49,632 nucleotides of DNA, taken from an uncultured Clostridium sp. (GTDB taxonomy: Bacteria > Bacillota > Clostridia > TANB77 > CAG-508). The number at the start of each line of letters is the position of its first letter. Positions within the stretch are counted from its first letter, which is position 1. The DNA is taken from contig CANPIU010000008.1 in NCBI GenBank assembly GCA_947574235.1, positions 1-49,632 on the forward strand, read 5' to 3'. Of the stretch, positions 12,903-21,654 are shown piece by piece. The translations under genes were made by a program, and so were the position numbers. The notes beneath the pieces were generated by a model. That model was given only the letters and a program-made list of their open reading frames with translations, was not told the DNA's origin and did no database searches.

Positions 12903-15236
12903 TTAGGTTTTATTTGGATTTCCTTTTTTGAAATTAACGATAATGGCATCTTCATTGTCAAATAAATATTTTGAGTCTGTAATATCAGTCTGAACAGGAT
13001 TGAATTCATCTCTTTCATCCATAAAGTTCAAATGCTTTAAGTCGAATTTTTTTCTCGTTTCCTCATTGGTATCTTCGGTTGCGGTAGTGGCACCATTTGA
13101 ATATTTACCAAAATCATAATTTCTGATTTTTTGAGGTTCTTTGTATTTAGATGGTAGGAATTCTAAAATTCCACAGCCAGCTTGTAAGTATGCTTTATCT
13201 CCTTTGATTTTATAACCACATTTTCCTAAAGTTAAGGCCTGTAATTTACCTTCTTTTAAGGTAGTAACATATTTCCATGATACACCAGCATATTTAGGGT
13301 CATATTCTAGTTTATCGGCATCCATACTGTTGGTGTAACTCCATTCCCTGTGGGTACCAAACTCTTTACACCACCATTCAATTTCTTCGTATTCAGCATT
13401 TCCGGTAAAGATTTTGTTAGCACAGTTAGAAAGAATAAGATTTTTGTAATTTTCTTTTTGTCCATGAAGTTCTAATTGTGATAAACTTTGGATGGAAATG
13501 GTAGAAGCTACTTTGAATTTTCTATATAAGGTAAACATTGGCTCAGTCGCTCTACAAATGAAGTCTGCAAATTCATCGATATATAGGAAATATGGTGTAC
13601 GTGTACTTTCGGTTCCTGGTCTTCTTAACACAGCATCTTGCATAGAGATTAAGTAGAATAGTCCAAATGCCTTATGCCCTGCTGCACCTAAGTCTCCACG
13701 TCTTGTACAAAGGAAGGTTACTTTTCCTTCTCGTAAGAAGTCATCAAAGTTTACGTTGTTGTGTCTATTACACAAAATAGGCTTAATACCTGGAATTCTT
13801 AATAAATTATCTAATTGGCTAACAGCGGTATAAATATATTTTTCAATTTCTTGCTTTCCAGGGGCATCTTTATAAAAGTATTTTCTAAAGTAAGTAAGTT
13901 GAATCGAATATTTTTCTTTTAATTCTTCATCATGTGCCATGATTTCACACATTTTTTCAATTAACTCAAAATTAGTAAATAGTTTCAATAAGTCTTCCAT
14001 ATTAGGAAGAGCACCGTCGTTCATCCTTGGGTAGATTTCCTTCAATAATATGGTAACGTTTTCGATGGCTTGGGTTGAAATGTCAGAACGATAGGCTTGT
14101 TCAGAGTCATCATGTGACACTAAAAACATAGCTTTTAACACAGAGGATATGGTAACAGCAATTTTAGCTGGGTCGTCATAGGTAAATGGGTTTAAACCAA
14201 TTGAAGTATTGCTTGCTGGGTCAATGACATCATATTCTACCCCAAAGTTTTTACAAACGTCTGTCATATGGTCAATTACTTCATAATCTGGAGCCATTAG
14301 GGTAAGTCCTAAATTTCTATATACGCTTTCACCATTAATGGTTCCTAACGTCATTTTCTTTAAGTAAGTATTTAATAAGCTTTCTTTACCTGCGGTAGGT
14401 TTTAACATATTTAAGTTGAAGTTTTTGTTTAAGTAATCATTGTTATAAGGTTTGGTTAAAGTAGCAATTCCTGTTTTCAGGGCTGTAAAACCTAACTCTT
14501 TAGAGGCTTCTTTGAAGAAGTATTTTCTTTCAATATCTTTGGCTAATAAAGGTTCAATAACAAGTGCTGTTTTTCCCGTTCCAGAACCACCACAGACTAA
14601 TAAAGATTGATATCTAGAAGTTTCTGGCATAATAACTTTTCTGTTATAATCGTCGTCTGTACATACATATACTTCACAAGTGTAAGGTCCATGACCTTCT
14701 TTTTTGTCAGATAAGTCAATTCCCCTAAAGTCCCAAATAGAACGAACTTTAAGAGGGTTGTCATTGATACCAAAGTATACCCATTTGAAGAAGGGATATA
14801 CGGTAACTAATGGGAAGTATAAGGCAAGACCGACTAAAGCAGGTGTTACTAAGTCCGAAAATTCAGTGATGAGCTCAGTGTAGTCAGGAACAGATAGCAA
14901 GAATAACCAAGCGCCCATGTTAACCCACTGTGTAATCATAGAGATAGCAATAACATAAAAGGCGATTAAAAATACATAACACAGTTTTACTTTGTAACCT
15001 TTGTTCTTGGAGAATTTTGATTTTGGGGTAAAGGCAAAGGCAAAGCAAGGGCAAGCCAATGCTAGGGTGTATTGAATTGGTCCCCAATAAGAATAAGAAA
15101 CACCGGTAAATATCATTAGTAACATTTCTACGACTCTATCCACAACAAGATAGGCAGTAAGAAGTGTTAATACATAGGTTGCAAAAGTGTTTCGATTGGT
15201 ATTTAATTTTTTCAAAAATTTATCGATATATTTCAT
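12903..15236 (-). CDS. orphan VirD4/TraG-type conjugative coupling ATPase
   Basis: 777 aa. About four N-terminal membrane helices (residues 15-165), Walker A GGSGTGKT (about 217-224), Walker B FLYIDEF (about 550-556) and the TraG/TraD C-terminal motif TISIQSLSQLELHG. These are the hallmarks of type IV secretion coupling proteins that pump DNA or protein substrates. No relaxase, VirB4 or other T4SS gene is near; neighbours are an exporter and sporulation genes. Either it is a remnant of an integrated element or a domesticated translocase. It converges with the exporter gene upstream. It has no in-frame CGG codon. Confidence 0.85.
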   Translation of the reverse strand: MKYIDKFLKKLNTNRNTFATYVLTLLTAYLVVDRVVEMLLMIFTGVSYSYWGPIQYTLALACPCFAFAFTPKSKFSKNKGYKVKLCYVFLIAFYVIAISMITQWVNMGAWLFLLSVPDYTELITEFSDLVTPALVGLALYFPLVTVYPFFKWVYFGINDNPLKVRSIWDFRGIDLSDKKEGHGPYTCEVYVCTDDDYNRKVIMPETSRYQSLLVCGGSGTGKTALVIEPLLAKDIERKYFFKEASKELGFTALKTGIATLTKPYNNDYLNKNFNLNMLKPTAGKESLLNTYLKKMTLGTINGESVYRNLGLTLMAPDYEVIDHMTDVCKNFGVEYDVIDPASNTSIGLNPFTYDDPAKIAVTISSVLKAMFLVSHDDSEQAYRSDISTQAIENVTILLKEIYPRMNDGALPNMEDLLKLFTNFELIEKMCEIMAHDEELKEKYSIQLTYFRKYFYKDAPGKQEIEKYIYTAVSQLDNLLRIPGIKPILCNRHNNVNFDDFLREGKVTFLCTRRGDLGAAGHKAFGLFYLISMQDAVLRRPGTESTRTPYFLYIDEFADFICRATEPMFTLYRKFKVASTISIQSLSQLELHGQKENYKNLILSNCANKIFTGNAEYEEIEWWCKEFGTHREWSYTNSMDADKLEYDPKYAGVSWKYVTTLKEGKLQALTLGKCGYKIKGDKAYLQAGCGILEFLPSKYKEPQKIRNYDFGKYSNGATTATEDTNEETRKKFDLKHLNFMDERDEFNPVQTDITDSKYLFDNEDAIIVNFKKGNPNKT

Positions 15237-15395
15237 GTAAGAAAATCCCTTTCTAAATTATAATCCTTCCTATATATTATCCTACAAAATAGCGAAAAAA
15301 ACAAGACTTTTGGGCAAATTAATTGAAAAATTAGTGAATAAAAATCTGGAAAAAGAATACACTATTGAAAAAGAGAAAGAGAAGAGGTTATTAGT

Positions 15396-15683
15396 ATGCA
15401 AAAAGATTGTTATATAAGAGAGCAAAAAATAATAGAGACAACAGAGATGGAAAAGGAAATGGAGTTAATTAAGTGTATTATTCAAACAAGGGAAGAATTA
15501 AAGGCTGCTAATCGTAATTTTGAATATGCACAAGATGATTTAGTGGATTATTATACGTATCAAATTAAAGCCAATCAAGCTAAACTAAATTATTTATTTA
15601 AGCTTGCGAAAGCCAAAGGAATTGAAGTGGATATGATTAGTGATATGCAATATTCTTTATGGCAAGAGGAGGAGGCAGGCTAA
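15396..15683 (+). CDS. DUF2508 (YaaL-like) protein
   Basis: 95 aa, helical: two long charged helices with KCIIQTREELKAANRNFEYA and DYYTYQIKANQAKLNYL. This is the small DUF2508 family, which in Clostridia and Bacilli is found directly upstream of bofA. AGAGAAGAGG precedes the ATG. Function unknown. Downstream spacing to bofA is 85 nt. Confidence 0.8.
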   Translation: MQKDCYIREQKIIETTEMEKEMELIKCIIQTREELKAANRNFEYAQDDLVDYYTYQIKANQAKLNYLFKLAKAKGIEVDMISDMQYSLWQEEEAG

Positions 15684-15768
15684 AAAAGTAATATTTGTCC
15701 TATTTTAGACATACAAATGGTAATAAGAAATTATTATTGTTTGTATTTTTTTATGGGAGTTGTTACAT

Positions 15769-16029
15769 ATGGATACCAATTTGCTTACTTATTTGGCATG
15801 TATTTGCTTTATTTTTATATTTGGAAGAATTTTTATTTTGCCACTTAAGAAAATCCTTAAGTTGGTGATGAATTCTGTTTTAGGTGGTATTACTATTTTT
15901 TTGATTAATTTGGTTGGTGGTACTTTTGGTTTTCATATTGGTTTGAATTTTTTTACGAGTATCGTGATAGGCTTGCTCGGCTTACCTGGTAGTGTTTGTT
16001 TGGTTGTTGTGAAGCTTTTGATTGGGTAA
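15769..16029 (+). CDS. bofA: pro-sigma-K processing inhibitor BofA-like
   Basis: 86 aa with three membrane helices; the second half NLVGGTFGFHIGLNFFTSIVIGLLGLPGSV is the BofA signature (asparagine helix plus GLPG). BofA holds back the SpoIVFB protease that activates sigma-K in the mother cell. GGGAG at 15755-15759 selects ATG 15769 over a TTG at 15760. Together with YqfC/YqfD it shows the organism descends from spore formers. Confidence 0.88.
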   Translation: MDTNLLTYLACICFIFIFGRIFILPLKKILKLVMNSVLGGITIFLINLVGGTFGFHIGLNFFTSIVIGLLGLPGSVCLVVVKLLIG

Positions 16030-16033
16030 AGAA

Positions 16034-16062
16034 TTGATTTTTATGTGAATTTATAGTATAAT
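16034..16062 (+). promoter_or_regulatory. promoter of the receiver-like gene
   Basis: TTGATT (16034-16039), 17-bp spacer, TATAAT (16057-16062); the GAAGGAGGAG ribosome site and ATG 16093 follow. Confidence 0.75.
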
Positions 16063-16092
16063 TAAGTGAATAATCTAGAAGGAGGAGTAGAT

Positions 16093-16494
16093 ATGAGTAG
16101 TAAGGGAATTATCCTGGTTGTCGATGATATGCCAGGGAAAGTTAACCAAATAGTTCGGGTGGCGGAAAGTCTAGGATACGATGTGCTCAGCACTTCTGTG
16201 CTGGAAGTTGCCAAAGATTACCTGGAGGAGAACGAGCCTGAAGGGATAGTTCTAGACAGCAAGTTTTTCCTTAAGGTAGGAGACAAAGAGAGCGTTCATG
16301 GAGCAGGGAATAAGATGCTCTCCTGGCTCAAGACAGAAGGGAAGGAAATTCCTGTATTGGGGTTTTCTTATATACCTTTCAAAACAACGTACCCTAATTT
16401 TTGGGGACAAATGGGAGAGAGTATGTTTTTTGATAAGAGCATATTTGAGAAATTCCTGTTTTCACTTCCCACTAAAACGGACCAGAGTAAGTAA
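16093..16494 (+). CDS. degenerate response-regulator receiver domain, stand-alone
   Basis: 133 aa. Starts MSSKGIILVVDD; the DD pair (residues 10-11) and IVLDSKF (Asp about 56) fit the acidic pocket and phospho-acceptor of a receiver domain, but the usual Thr/Ser and Lys positions are not clear (VLGFSYIP, FFDKS). No output domain. Base composition is clearly richer in G+C than its neighbours and it uses CGG for Arg (VRVAES), which the surrounding core genes avoid. It looks acquired. It has its own promoter and terminator. Confidence 0.65.
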   Translation: MSSKGIILVVDDMPGKVNQIVRVAESLGYDVLSTSVLEVAKDYLEENEPEGIVLDSKFFLKVGDKESVHGAGNKMLSWLKTEGKEIPVLGFSYIPFKTTYPNFWGQMGESMFFDKSIFEKFLFSLPTKTDQSK

Positions 16495-16512
16495 GCTGGT
16501 CCTTTATTTTTT
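16479..16512 (+). terminator. rho-independent terminator
   Basis: GGACCAG (16479-16485) with CTGGTCC (16496-16502), followed by a T-rich tract. Confidence 0.85.
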
Positions 16513-16582
16513 TGTAATGTTTTTAACTTATTTATTAATATAAAACTGATTTTTACCATTTTATGGAATTTTACAGTTTTAT

Positions 16583-16611
16583 TTGAAAATTTTATGTAAA
16601 TATGATATAAT
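16583..16611 (+). promoter_or_regulatory. promoter of the 16679 gene
   Basis: TTGAAA (16583-16588), 17-bp spacer, TATAAT (16606-16611). A good AAAGGAG at 16642-16648 has no start codon at the usual distance. Confidence 0.7.
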
Positions 16612-16678
16612 AAACTTAGTCAGTAAATACAAAAAAAGTAGAAAGGAGAGTTCTGAAATATCAGAGCGAAGTAGCAAT

Positions 16679-16963
16679 ATGAAAAAAAGTGTAGAGATAA
16701 AATTGACAGAAGGACACACAATTCAAGGTAATGCATTAATCATCATTTCAAAAGGAGTGATTCGGATTTATAAAATTGAAAAGCAACTAACAAAAAAAGA
16801 CAAAAAGGCATTAAGCCTGCATCCGAAGATGGCATTGCTTTTAATTAAAGATAAGCTTCGGGCAGGAGGACCACTGACCATTAATGATGGTGAAATGTGC
16901 ATCGACGACATGCTGGTGCTCCGGGCAAAAAAAGGGATGGCCGAAATCTCTATGGAGCTGTAA
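16679..16963 (+). CDS. small protein of unknown function, GC-richer, CGG-using
   Basis: 94 aa from ATG 16679: strand-rich start (VEIKLTEGHTIQGNALIII) then charged helices. No family recognised. It contains three in-frame CGG codons (VIRIYK, KLRAGG, VLRAKK) that must be Arg for the frame to stay open. Composition is richer in G+C than neighbouring core genes. Like the receiver gene before it, it appears to come from a source with different codon use. The ribosome site is poorly placed for this ATG. Confidence 0.55.
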   Translation: MKKSVEIKLTEGHTIQGNALIIISKGVIRIYKIEKQLTKKDKKALSLHPKMALLLIKDKLRAGGPLTINDGEMCIDDMLVLRAKKGMAEISMEL

Positions 16964-16973
16964 AGAAGAAAAA

Positions 16974-16993
16974 CTAGACCTGTGGTCTAGCTT
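16974..16993. terminator. hairpin between convergent genes
   Basis: CTAGACC (16974-16980) and GGTCTAG (16984-16990) followed by CTTTT; a short terminator between 16679-16963 and glmS. Confidence 0.5.
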
Positions 16994-17015
16994 TTCACTT
17001 GTAAAGAAACAAAAT

Positions 17016-18854
17016 TTATTCAACTGTTACAGACTTAGCAAGATTTCTAGGTTTATCAACATCCAAGCCTTTTTCCTTTGAAATATAATAAGAAAACAAT
17101 TGCAAAGGAATAATAGACAAGATAGGTGAGATAAAAGGATTAGTTTCAGGAATTTTAATTGTTATATCGAACATACTTTCATCTACATTTTGGTTCGTAA
17201 TCACCAAAGTTTTAGCACCACGAGTAATAACCTCTTGAATATTGCTAACTGTCTTTTCCACCAAATTACTATCTGTCATAATACTAATAACCGTAATATC
17301 ATTTTCAATCAAAGCAATTGGTCCATGTTTTAATTCACCAGCTGGATAACTCTCAGAGTGAATATAAGAAATCTCTTTTATTTTTAAAGAACCTTCTTTG
17401 GTAACTGTTTCATCAATGCCTCTACCCAAGAAGAAAATATCTTTTTCTTGATAAACTTTTTTAGCAAAATCTAAAATGTTTTCAGACAATTTCAAAGTTT
17501 CTTCTATTTTGCTAGGCAATGCCATAATATCTTTTTTCAAATTAGTAAGGATAGCACTATCCTTTTCTAACACTTCAGCAAAGTAAATCGCTAAAATAGT
17601 AATTAGCATAACTTGTGAAGTATAAGCTTTAGTAGAAGCAACAGCTATTTCAGGTCCAGCATGGGTATAAATAGAATAGTCAGCTTCTCTGGTAATAGAA
17701 CTTCCAATTACATTGCTAATCGCAAGCGTTTTAGCTTTCTTTTCTTTGCACAATTTTAAAGCAGCAATCGTATCTGCTGTTTCTCCAGATTGAGAAATAA
17801 AAATGCATAATGTTTTATCATCTACAAGAGGGTCACGATATCTAAATTCAGAAGCTATGTCAACCTCTGTTGGTATTTTGCACAACTTTTCAAAAGCATT
17901 TTTTCCAGCTAAACCAGCATGCATAGCGCTACCACAAGCTACAATATAAATTTTTTGAATAGAAGATAAATATTCTTTGGTAAAGTTCAATTCATCAAAC
18001 TCACATTTAGTAGCTTCATTAAACTTAGCACCAATGGTTTCACGAATAGCAGTTGGTTGTTCGTAAATCTCCTTTAGCATAAAATCTTCATAACCATCTT
18101 TTTCGGCACTAGAAGCATTCCACTCAATGGTTTGCGTCTGCTTTGGTACTACTTTTAAATCGCTATCATAAAAAGTTACAGTATCTCGTGTTAAAATAGC
18201 CAATTCTAAATCATCAATTAAATAGAAATTTCTAGTAAAAGAAAGGATAGCTGGAATATCAGAAGAAATATAGTTTTCTTTTTCTCCTTTTCCAATTACT
18301 AGAGGGCTATCTTTTCTGGTAACAATCATATTATCTGGATAGTCTTTGCAAAGAATTTCAATGGCATAACTTCCTTTTAAATCTGCGCAAGCATTTTTAA
18401 CAGCACGTAAAAATTTCAAATCGTCTGTTTTTTCATCTTTATGATAATAATAATGAACTAAGTTAGGTATAACCTCTGTATCGGTTTGAGAATAAAAAGT
18501 ATAACCATTATCGGTTAAAAACTTTCTTATTTCATTATAATTTTCAATAATTCCATTATGAACGACACTAAACGTTTTACTATTATCCATATGAGGATGA
18601 GAATTTTCTTTGGCTGGTTTGCCATGAGTAGCCCATCTGGTATGAGCAATACCAATGGTACCAGTTAAATCATTAATTCCTTCTAAATTGTATAAATTTT
18701 TTACTCTTCCTTTGTCTTTCATAAGAGAAAGACCATCTTTTTCCATGGTTGAAATACCAGCTGAATCATAGCCTCTGTATTCCAAACGAATTAGCCCATT
18801 AATTAAAATAGGGCTTGCTTTTTGGTTTCCTATGTAACCTACAATTCCACACAT
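17016..18854 (-). CDS. glmS: glutamine--fructose-6-phosphate aminotransferase (isomerizing)
   Basis: Makes glucosamine-6-phosphate for peptidoglycan. 612 aa, full length: class II glutaminase start MCGIVGYIGN (nucleophile Cys2), RLEYRGYDSAG, then two SIS sugar-isomerase domains (CGSAMHAG, SQSGETADT, ESYPAGELKHGP) and the C-terminal end PRNLAKSVTVE. A minus-strand GGAGGATT lies before the ATG. Expression is controlled by the glmS ribozyme just upstream. Confidence 0.98.
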   Translation of the reverse strand: MCGIVGYIGNQKASPILINGLIRLEYRGYDSAGISTMEKDGLSLMKDKGRVKNLYNLEGINDLTGTIGIAHTRWATHGKPAKENSHPHMDNSKTFSVVHNGIIENYNEIRKFLTDNGYTFYSQTDTEVIPNLVHYYYHKDEKTDDLKFLRAVKNACADLKGSYAIEILCKDYPDNMIVTRKDSPLVIGKGEKENYISSDIPAILSFTRNFYLIDDLELAILTRDTVTFYDSDLKVVPKQTQTIEWNASSAEKDGYEDFMLKEIYEQPTAIRETIGAKFNEATKCEFDELNFTKEYLSSIQKIYIVACGSAMHAGLAGKNAFEKLCKIPTEVDIASEFRYRDPLVDDKTLCIFISQSGETADTIAALKLCKEKKAKTLAISNVIGSSITREADYSIYTHAGPEIAVASTKAYTSQVMLITILAIYFAEVLEKDSAILTNLKKDIMALPSKIEETLKLSENILDFAKKVYQEKDIFFLGRGIDETVTKEGSLKIKEISYIHSESYPAGELKHGPIALIENDITVISIMTDSNLVEKTVSNIQEVITRGAKTLVITNQNVDESMFDITIKIPETNPFISPILSIIPLQLFSYYISKEKGLDVDKPRNLAKSVTVE

Positions 18855-18909
18855 AGTTTAATCCTCCTAAAAAATTAATTTGGGAATTGAAAGTATGCAA
18901 ATAAAAGCT

Positions 18910-19053
18910 TAAAGGAAGCACTCTTTGTTACAATATTGCTACTGTTTTTTAAAGGCATCCTATGACCTTAAGCCAAAGCCACTAGAGCATCCGCCGAAAA
19001 TTCGATAACCCTAGACCTCGTCAACACTATGCAAAAGTAGTGTTCAGGCGCTA
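18910..19053 (-). ncRNA. glmS ribozyme-riboswitch
   Basis: On the minus strand upstream of glmS: AGCGCCTGAACAC (from 19052), an ACACTAC/TAGTGTT hairpin (P2), TTGACGAGG, the conserved GGGTTATCGAATTTTCGGCG, and GGATGCC. These are the core of the glmS ribozyme. Self-cleavage is expected between A at 19052 and G at 19051. Glucosamine-6-phosphate activates cleavage and lowers glmS mRNA. The 3' limit is approximate. Confidence 0.95.
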
Positions 19054-19122
19054 TACAAACAACTTCTTACAATCTCCTTTCTTAAAAATATTTTTTGCAT
19101 TTCTTTCAATTTACACTATTAT

Positions 19123-19149
19123 ATTATACTAAAAAAGAAAAAGTGTCAA
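19123..19149 (-). promoter_or_regulatory. glmS promoter
   Basis: Minus strand TTGACA (19149-19144) and TATAAT (19128-19123) with a 15-bp spacer; TAATAT 2 bp further gives 17 bp. Confidence 0.6.
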
Positions 19150-19155
19150 ATCCTA

Positions 19156-19185
19156 TTGAAATATTTGGGGCAAATGGTATATAAT
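19156..19185 (+). promoter_or_regulatory. mtnN promoter
   Basis: TTGAAA (19156-19161), 18-bp spacer, TATAAT (19180-19185), 36 bp before the ATG; divergent from the glmS promoter. Confidence 0.65.
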
Positions 19186-19220
19186 TTAGGCAAAGATAAA
19201 GAGAAAGAGGTGAGAGGCAG

Positions 19221-19943
19221 ATGAAAGAAATTGGAATTATTGTTGCTATGGATGAAGAGCGAGAAGCCATTGTGAACATTATGAAAGACACAAAAGTTGA
19301 GCAAATCTACAACTTAAGATTTTTGAGAGGAACGATACAAGGAAAAAAATGCATTGTTGTAAAGAGTGGAGTGGGAAAAGTAAATGCAGCAAGAACCACC
19401 CAAGTGATGCTTCAAAATTTTGAGATACAATATGTCATTAATGTAGGAGCAGGAGGCTCTATTAATGGGATGCTAAACATTGGTGACGTGCTAATTGGAA
19501 AGCAAGTAATTCAACATGATTTTGACATTACAGCATTTGGTCATAGTAAAGGTTATATCACGGGAATTGGAAATGCTATTGTTTGCGACCGTGAACTCGT
19601 TAGCCAATTAGAGCAGATTATCCAAAAGGTCCCAGAGAGAAGCTACCAAATAAAAATAGGAGGAATAGCAACAGGGGATATTTTTTGTACAGAGAGTTGG
19701 ATGAAGGATAAAATTCGTGCTAAATTTAGTAGCGACGTGGTTGATATGGAGTGTGCAGCCATTGGACAAGTTTGTTACTTAGATAATGTACCATTTATAG
19801 CCATCCGAGCTATTTCTGACACACCCAATGGAAAAAATGCTTCTACTTTTGATGAAAATTTAAAACTAGCCTCTAAAAGGTGTGCTAATGTGCTAATGCT
19901 TGCTTTAGGAGATGACCTTTTTGGAAGAGGTGTTAATTCCTAA
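19221..19943 (+). CDS. mtnN: 5'-methylthioadenosine/S-adenosylhomocysteine nucleosidase
   Basis: Cleaves adenine from MTA and SAH, recycling by-products of SAM use. 240 aa. IGIIVAMDEEREA at the start carries the catalytic Glu of the family, INVGAGGSI is the phosphorylase-fold glycine loop, DVVDMECAAIGQV the ribose-binding Met-Glu and AISDTPNGK the catalytic Asp. GAGGTGAG precedes the ATG. Confidence 0.95.
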   Translation: MKEIGIIVAMDEEREAIVNIMKDTKVEQIYNLRFLRGTIQGKKCIVVKSGVGKVNAARTTQVMLQNFEIQYVINVGAGGSINGMLNIGDVLIGKQVIQHDFDITAFGHSKGYITGIGNAIVCDRELVSQLEQIIQKVPERSYQIKIGGIATGDIFCTESWMKDKIRAKFSSDVVDMECAAIGQVCYLDNVPFIAIRAISDTPNGKNASTFDENLKLASKRCANVLMLALGDDLFGRGVNS

Positions 19944-19997
19944 AAAAGAGTATAAAAGCTAGAAATTGGTGCATAATTTAATAAAGGAGTGATTTTT

Positions 19998-21056
19998 GTG
20001 GATAAAAAAATTAAAGTAGTTCAATATGGGGTAGGCAAAATGAGCGTCTATACCATGCGATATGTATGTGAGAAAGGCGCCGAGATAGTAGGTGCCATTG
20101 ATATCAATCCAGAAGTAATTGGAAAAGATATTGGCGAAATTATGGGAAAAGAAAATACAGGTGTAAAAGTTGTTTCAATAGAAGAAGCAGAAAATATGAT
20201 GAAAGAAACAAAGCCAGATATAGCGATTGTAACAACGATGAGTTTAATTAGCGATGTACAAGATGCCTTAATGCTATGTGCTAAATTAGGAGTAAATGCT
20301 ATTACTACTTGTGAAGAAGCATTTTATCCTATGAATTCCAATCCAGCCATAACAAAGAAATTAGATGAAATGGCAAAACAAACGGGTTGCACTATCACAG
20401 GAAGTGGCTACCAAGATATTTATTGGGGGCAATTGATTTCAAGTATAGCAGGTTCAACCCAAACAATTAAGAAGATAAAAGGAAGTTCAAGCTATAATGT
20501 AGAGGATTATGGAATTGCGTTAGCCAAAGCACATGGTGCGGGACTAACCTTAGAGGAATTTGATAAGCAAGTGGCTTCTGTTGATAGAATTTCGGATGAA
20601 GAAAGACAAGTGATGATAGAAAAGGGAGAGTATCTACCTTCTTATATGTGGAACGTAAATGGATGGTTATGTGATAAATTAGGTTTAACAGTAAAGAGTC
20701 AAACGCAAAAGACAGTGCCACAAACCCATACCGAAGATATTGAGTCTTCTACTTTAGGGATGACGGTAAAGGCTGGTATGGCAACAGGAATGAGTGCAGT
20801 GGTAACCACTGAAACAGAGGAAGGAATTACCATTGAGAGTGAGTGTATTGGAAAGGTGTATGCAAAAGAGGATTTTGATAAAAATGAGTGGACAGTGATT
20901 GGTGAGCCAGAAACAACTTTAGTAATTAACCGACCAGCGACGGTTGAGTTAACTTGTGCTACCGTGGCTAATAGAATTCCAGATGTGATTGCTTGTAGGC
21001 CTGGCTATGTGCCAACAGCCCAGATGGGAGAATTGAATTTTAAGTTGTCTTATTAA
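19998..21056 (+). CDS. 2,4-diaminopentanoate dehydrogenase-like oxidoreductase
   Basis: 352 aa, GTG start at 19998 placed 8 nt after AAAGGAG. N-terminal Rossmann segment VVQYGVGKMSVYTMRYV, followed by a dihydrodipicolinate-reductase-like fold. This matches the NAD(P)H-dependent amine dehydrogenase family that includes the ornithine-fermentation enzyme 2,4-diaminopentanoate dehydrogenase. None of the other ornithine-degradation genes (ornithine aminomutase, thiolase-like) adjoin it, so the exact substrate is unproven. It may be transcribed with mtnN (55-nt gap). Confidence 0.75.
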   Translation: MDKKIKVVQYGVGKMSVYTMRYVCEKGAEIVGAIDINPEVIGKDIGEIMGKENTGVKVVSIEEAENMMKETKPDIAIVTTMSLISDVQDALMLCAKLGVNAITTCEEAFYPMNSNPAITKKLDEMAKQTGCTITGSGYQDIYWGQLISSIAGSTQTIKKIKGSSSYNVEDYGIALAKAHGAGLTLEEFDKQVASVDRISDEERQVMIEKGEYLPSYMWNVNGWLCDKLGLTVKSQTQKTVPQTHTEDIESSTLGMTVKAGMATGMSAVVTTETEEGITIESECIGKVYAKEDFDKNEWTVIGEPETTLVINRPATVELTCATVANRIPDVIACRPGYVPTAQMGELNFKLSY

Positions 21057-21063
21057 AGAATAA

Positions 21064-21102
21064 AAAAACATGCTAAGCTAGGAAAGGTGTAAGCGTGTTT
21101 TT
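21064..21102 (+). terminator. terminator after the dehydrogenase gene
   Basis: AAAAACATGC (21064-21073) with GCGTGTTTTT (21093-21102), one G.T, ending in T residues. Confidence 0.7.
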
Positions 21103-21128
21103 ATTGTTTATCCTTAAAGTTAACGACT

Positions 21129-21160
21129 GATGACCAGTAGTAAACTACTGGTCATCTTTC
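21129..21160. terminator. perfect 12-bp hairpin
   Basis: GATGACCAGTAG (21129-21140), loop TAAA, CTACTGGTCATC (21145-21156), then TTTC. Could be a terminator or repeat remnant. Confidence 0.5.
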
Positions 21161-21271
21161 ATAGCAATTTAACTGGGATTTATATCCCTTTCATAGCAAT
21201 CTTTATTGATTACTTTCTAATACTATGATACTATATCTTATTCCAAATATCAATAATTTTACGTTGAATTT

Positions 21272-21411
21272 ATGAAAGAGGCAATATTGAAAAAGAAAGA
21301 ATGTAGTCTAAAGTTAAAAAACTTTTAATTAAGATATGTGGAAAATTTAAAATTGATGATTATGAAAAAAGTATAAATGATTTTTTTCAAAATATACAAG
21401 ATAAAAACTAA
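21272..21411 (+). pseudogene. possible decayed small gene
   Basis: ATG 21272 reads MKEAILKKKECSLKLKN then stops. One base missing in the T-run around 21325 would join it to an open frame LLIKICGKFKIDDYEKSIND ending at 21411. No family recognised; may be chance. Confidence 0.25.
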
Positions 21412-21435
21412 AGTGATAAAAATGTGATAATTTTA

Positions 21436-21474
21436 AAAATAGTATGTATCAATTTACTCGATACATACTATTTT
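21436..21474. terminator. long bidirectional-type hairpin
   Basis: 15-bp perfect stem AAAATAGTATGTATC (21436-21450) and GATACATACTATTTT (21460-21474); lies 20 bp beyond the 3' end of the minus-strand tRNA gene and could end its transcript. Confidence 0.7.
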
Positions 21475-21493
21475 CAAGGAATACTACAATATT

Positions 21494-21570
21494 TGGTAGC
21501 GAAGATGTGATTCGAACACATGACCCTTCGGGTATGAACCGAATGCTCTAGCCAACTGAGCTACTTCGCC
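21494..21570 (-). tRNA. tRNA-Met (CAT anticodon)
   Basis: Minus strand begins GGCGAAGTAGCTCAGTTGG; anticodon arm TTCGG-TTCATAC-CCGAA gives CAT; T-arm GTTCGAATC; the 3' end CTTCGCTACCA includes an encoded CCA. First pair is G.T. The D-arm and acceptor resemble elongator tRNA-Met, although a lysidine-modified tRNA-Ile2 cannot be excluded by eye. Confidence 0.93.
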
Positions 21571-21654
21571 ATATTCATATAACGTTATTTATTATAAAGG
21601 TAGTTTTTCCATTTGTCAAGACAAAAATACAAGAAATTCAAAATTCTTGTATTT

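Larger units (their letters stand above)
21057..21493. other. gene-poor spacer with three hairpins
   Basis: Contains terminators at 21064-21102 and 21436-21474, a hairpin at 21129-21156, the repeated block TTTCATAGCAAT (about 21158 and 21190) enclosing GGGAT/ATCCC, and a possible gene remnant (21272-21411). No intact gene is visible. Confidence 0.6.

Noticed and set aside
21129..21200. CRISPR-like repeat (TTTCATAGCAAT twice)
   Set aside because: Only two copies and no regular spacers or cas genes.
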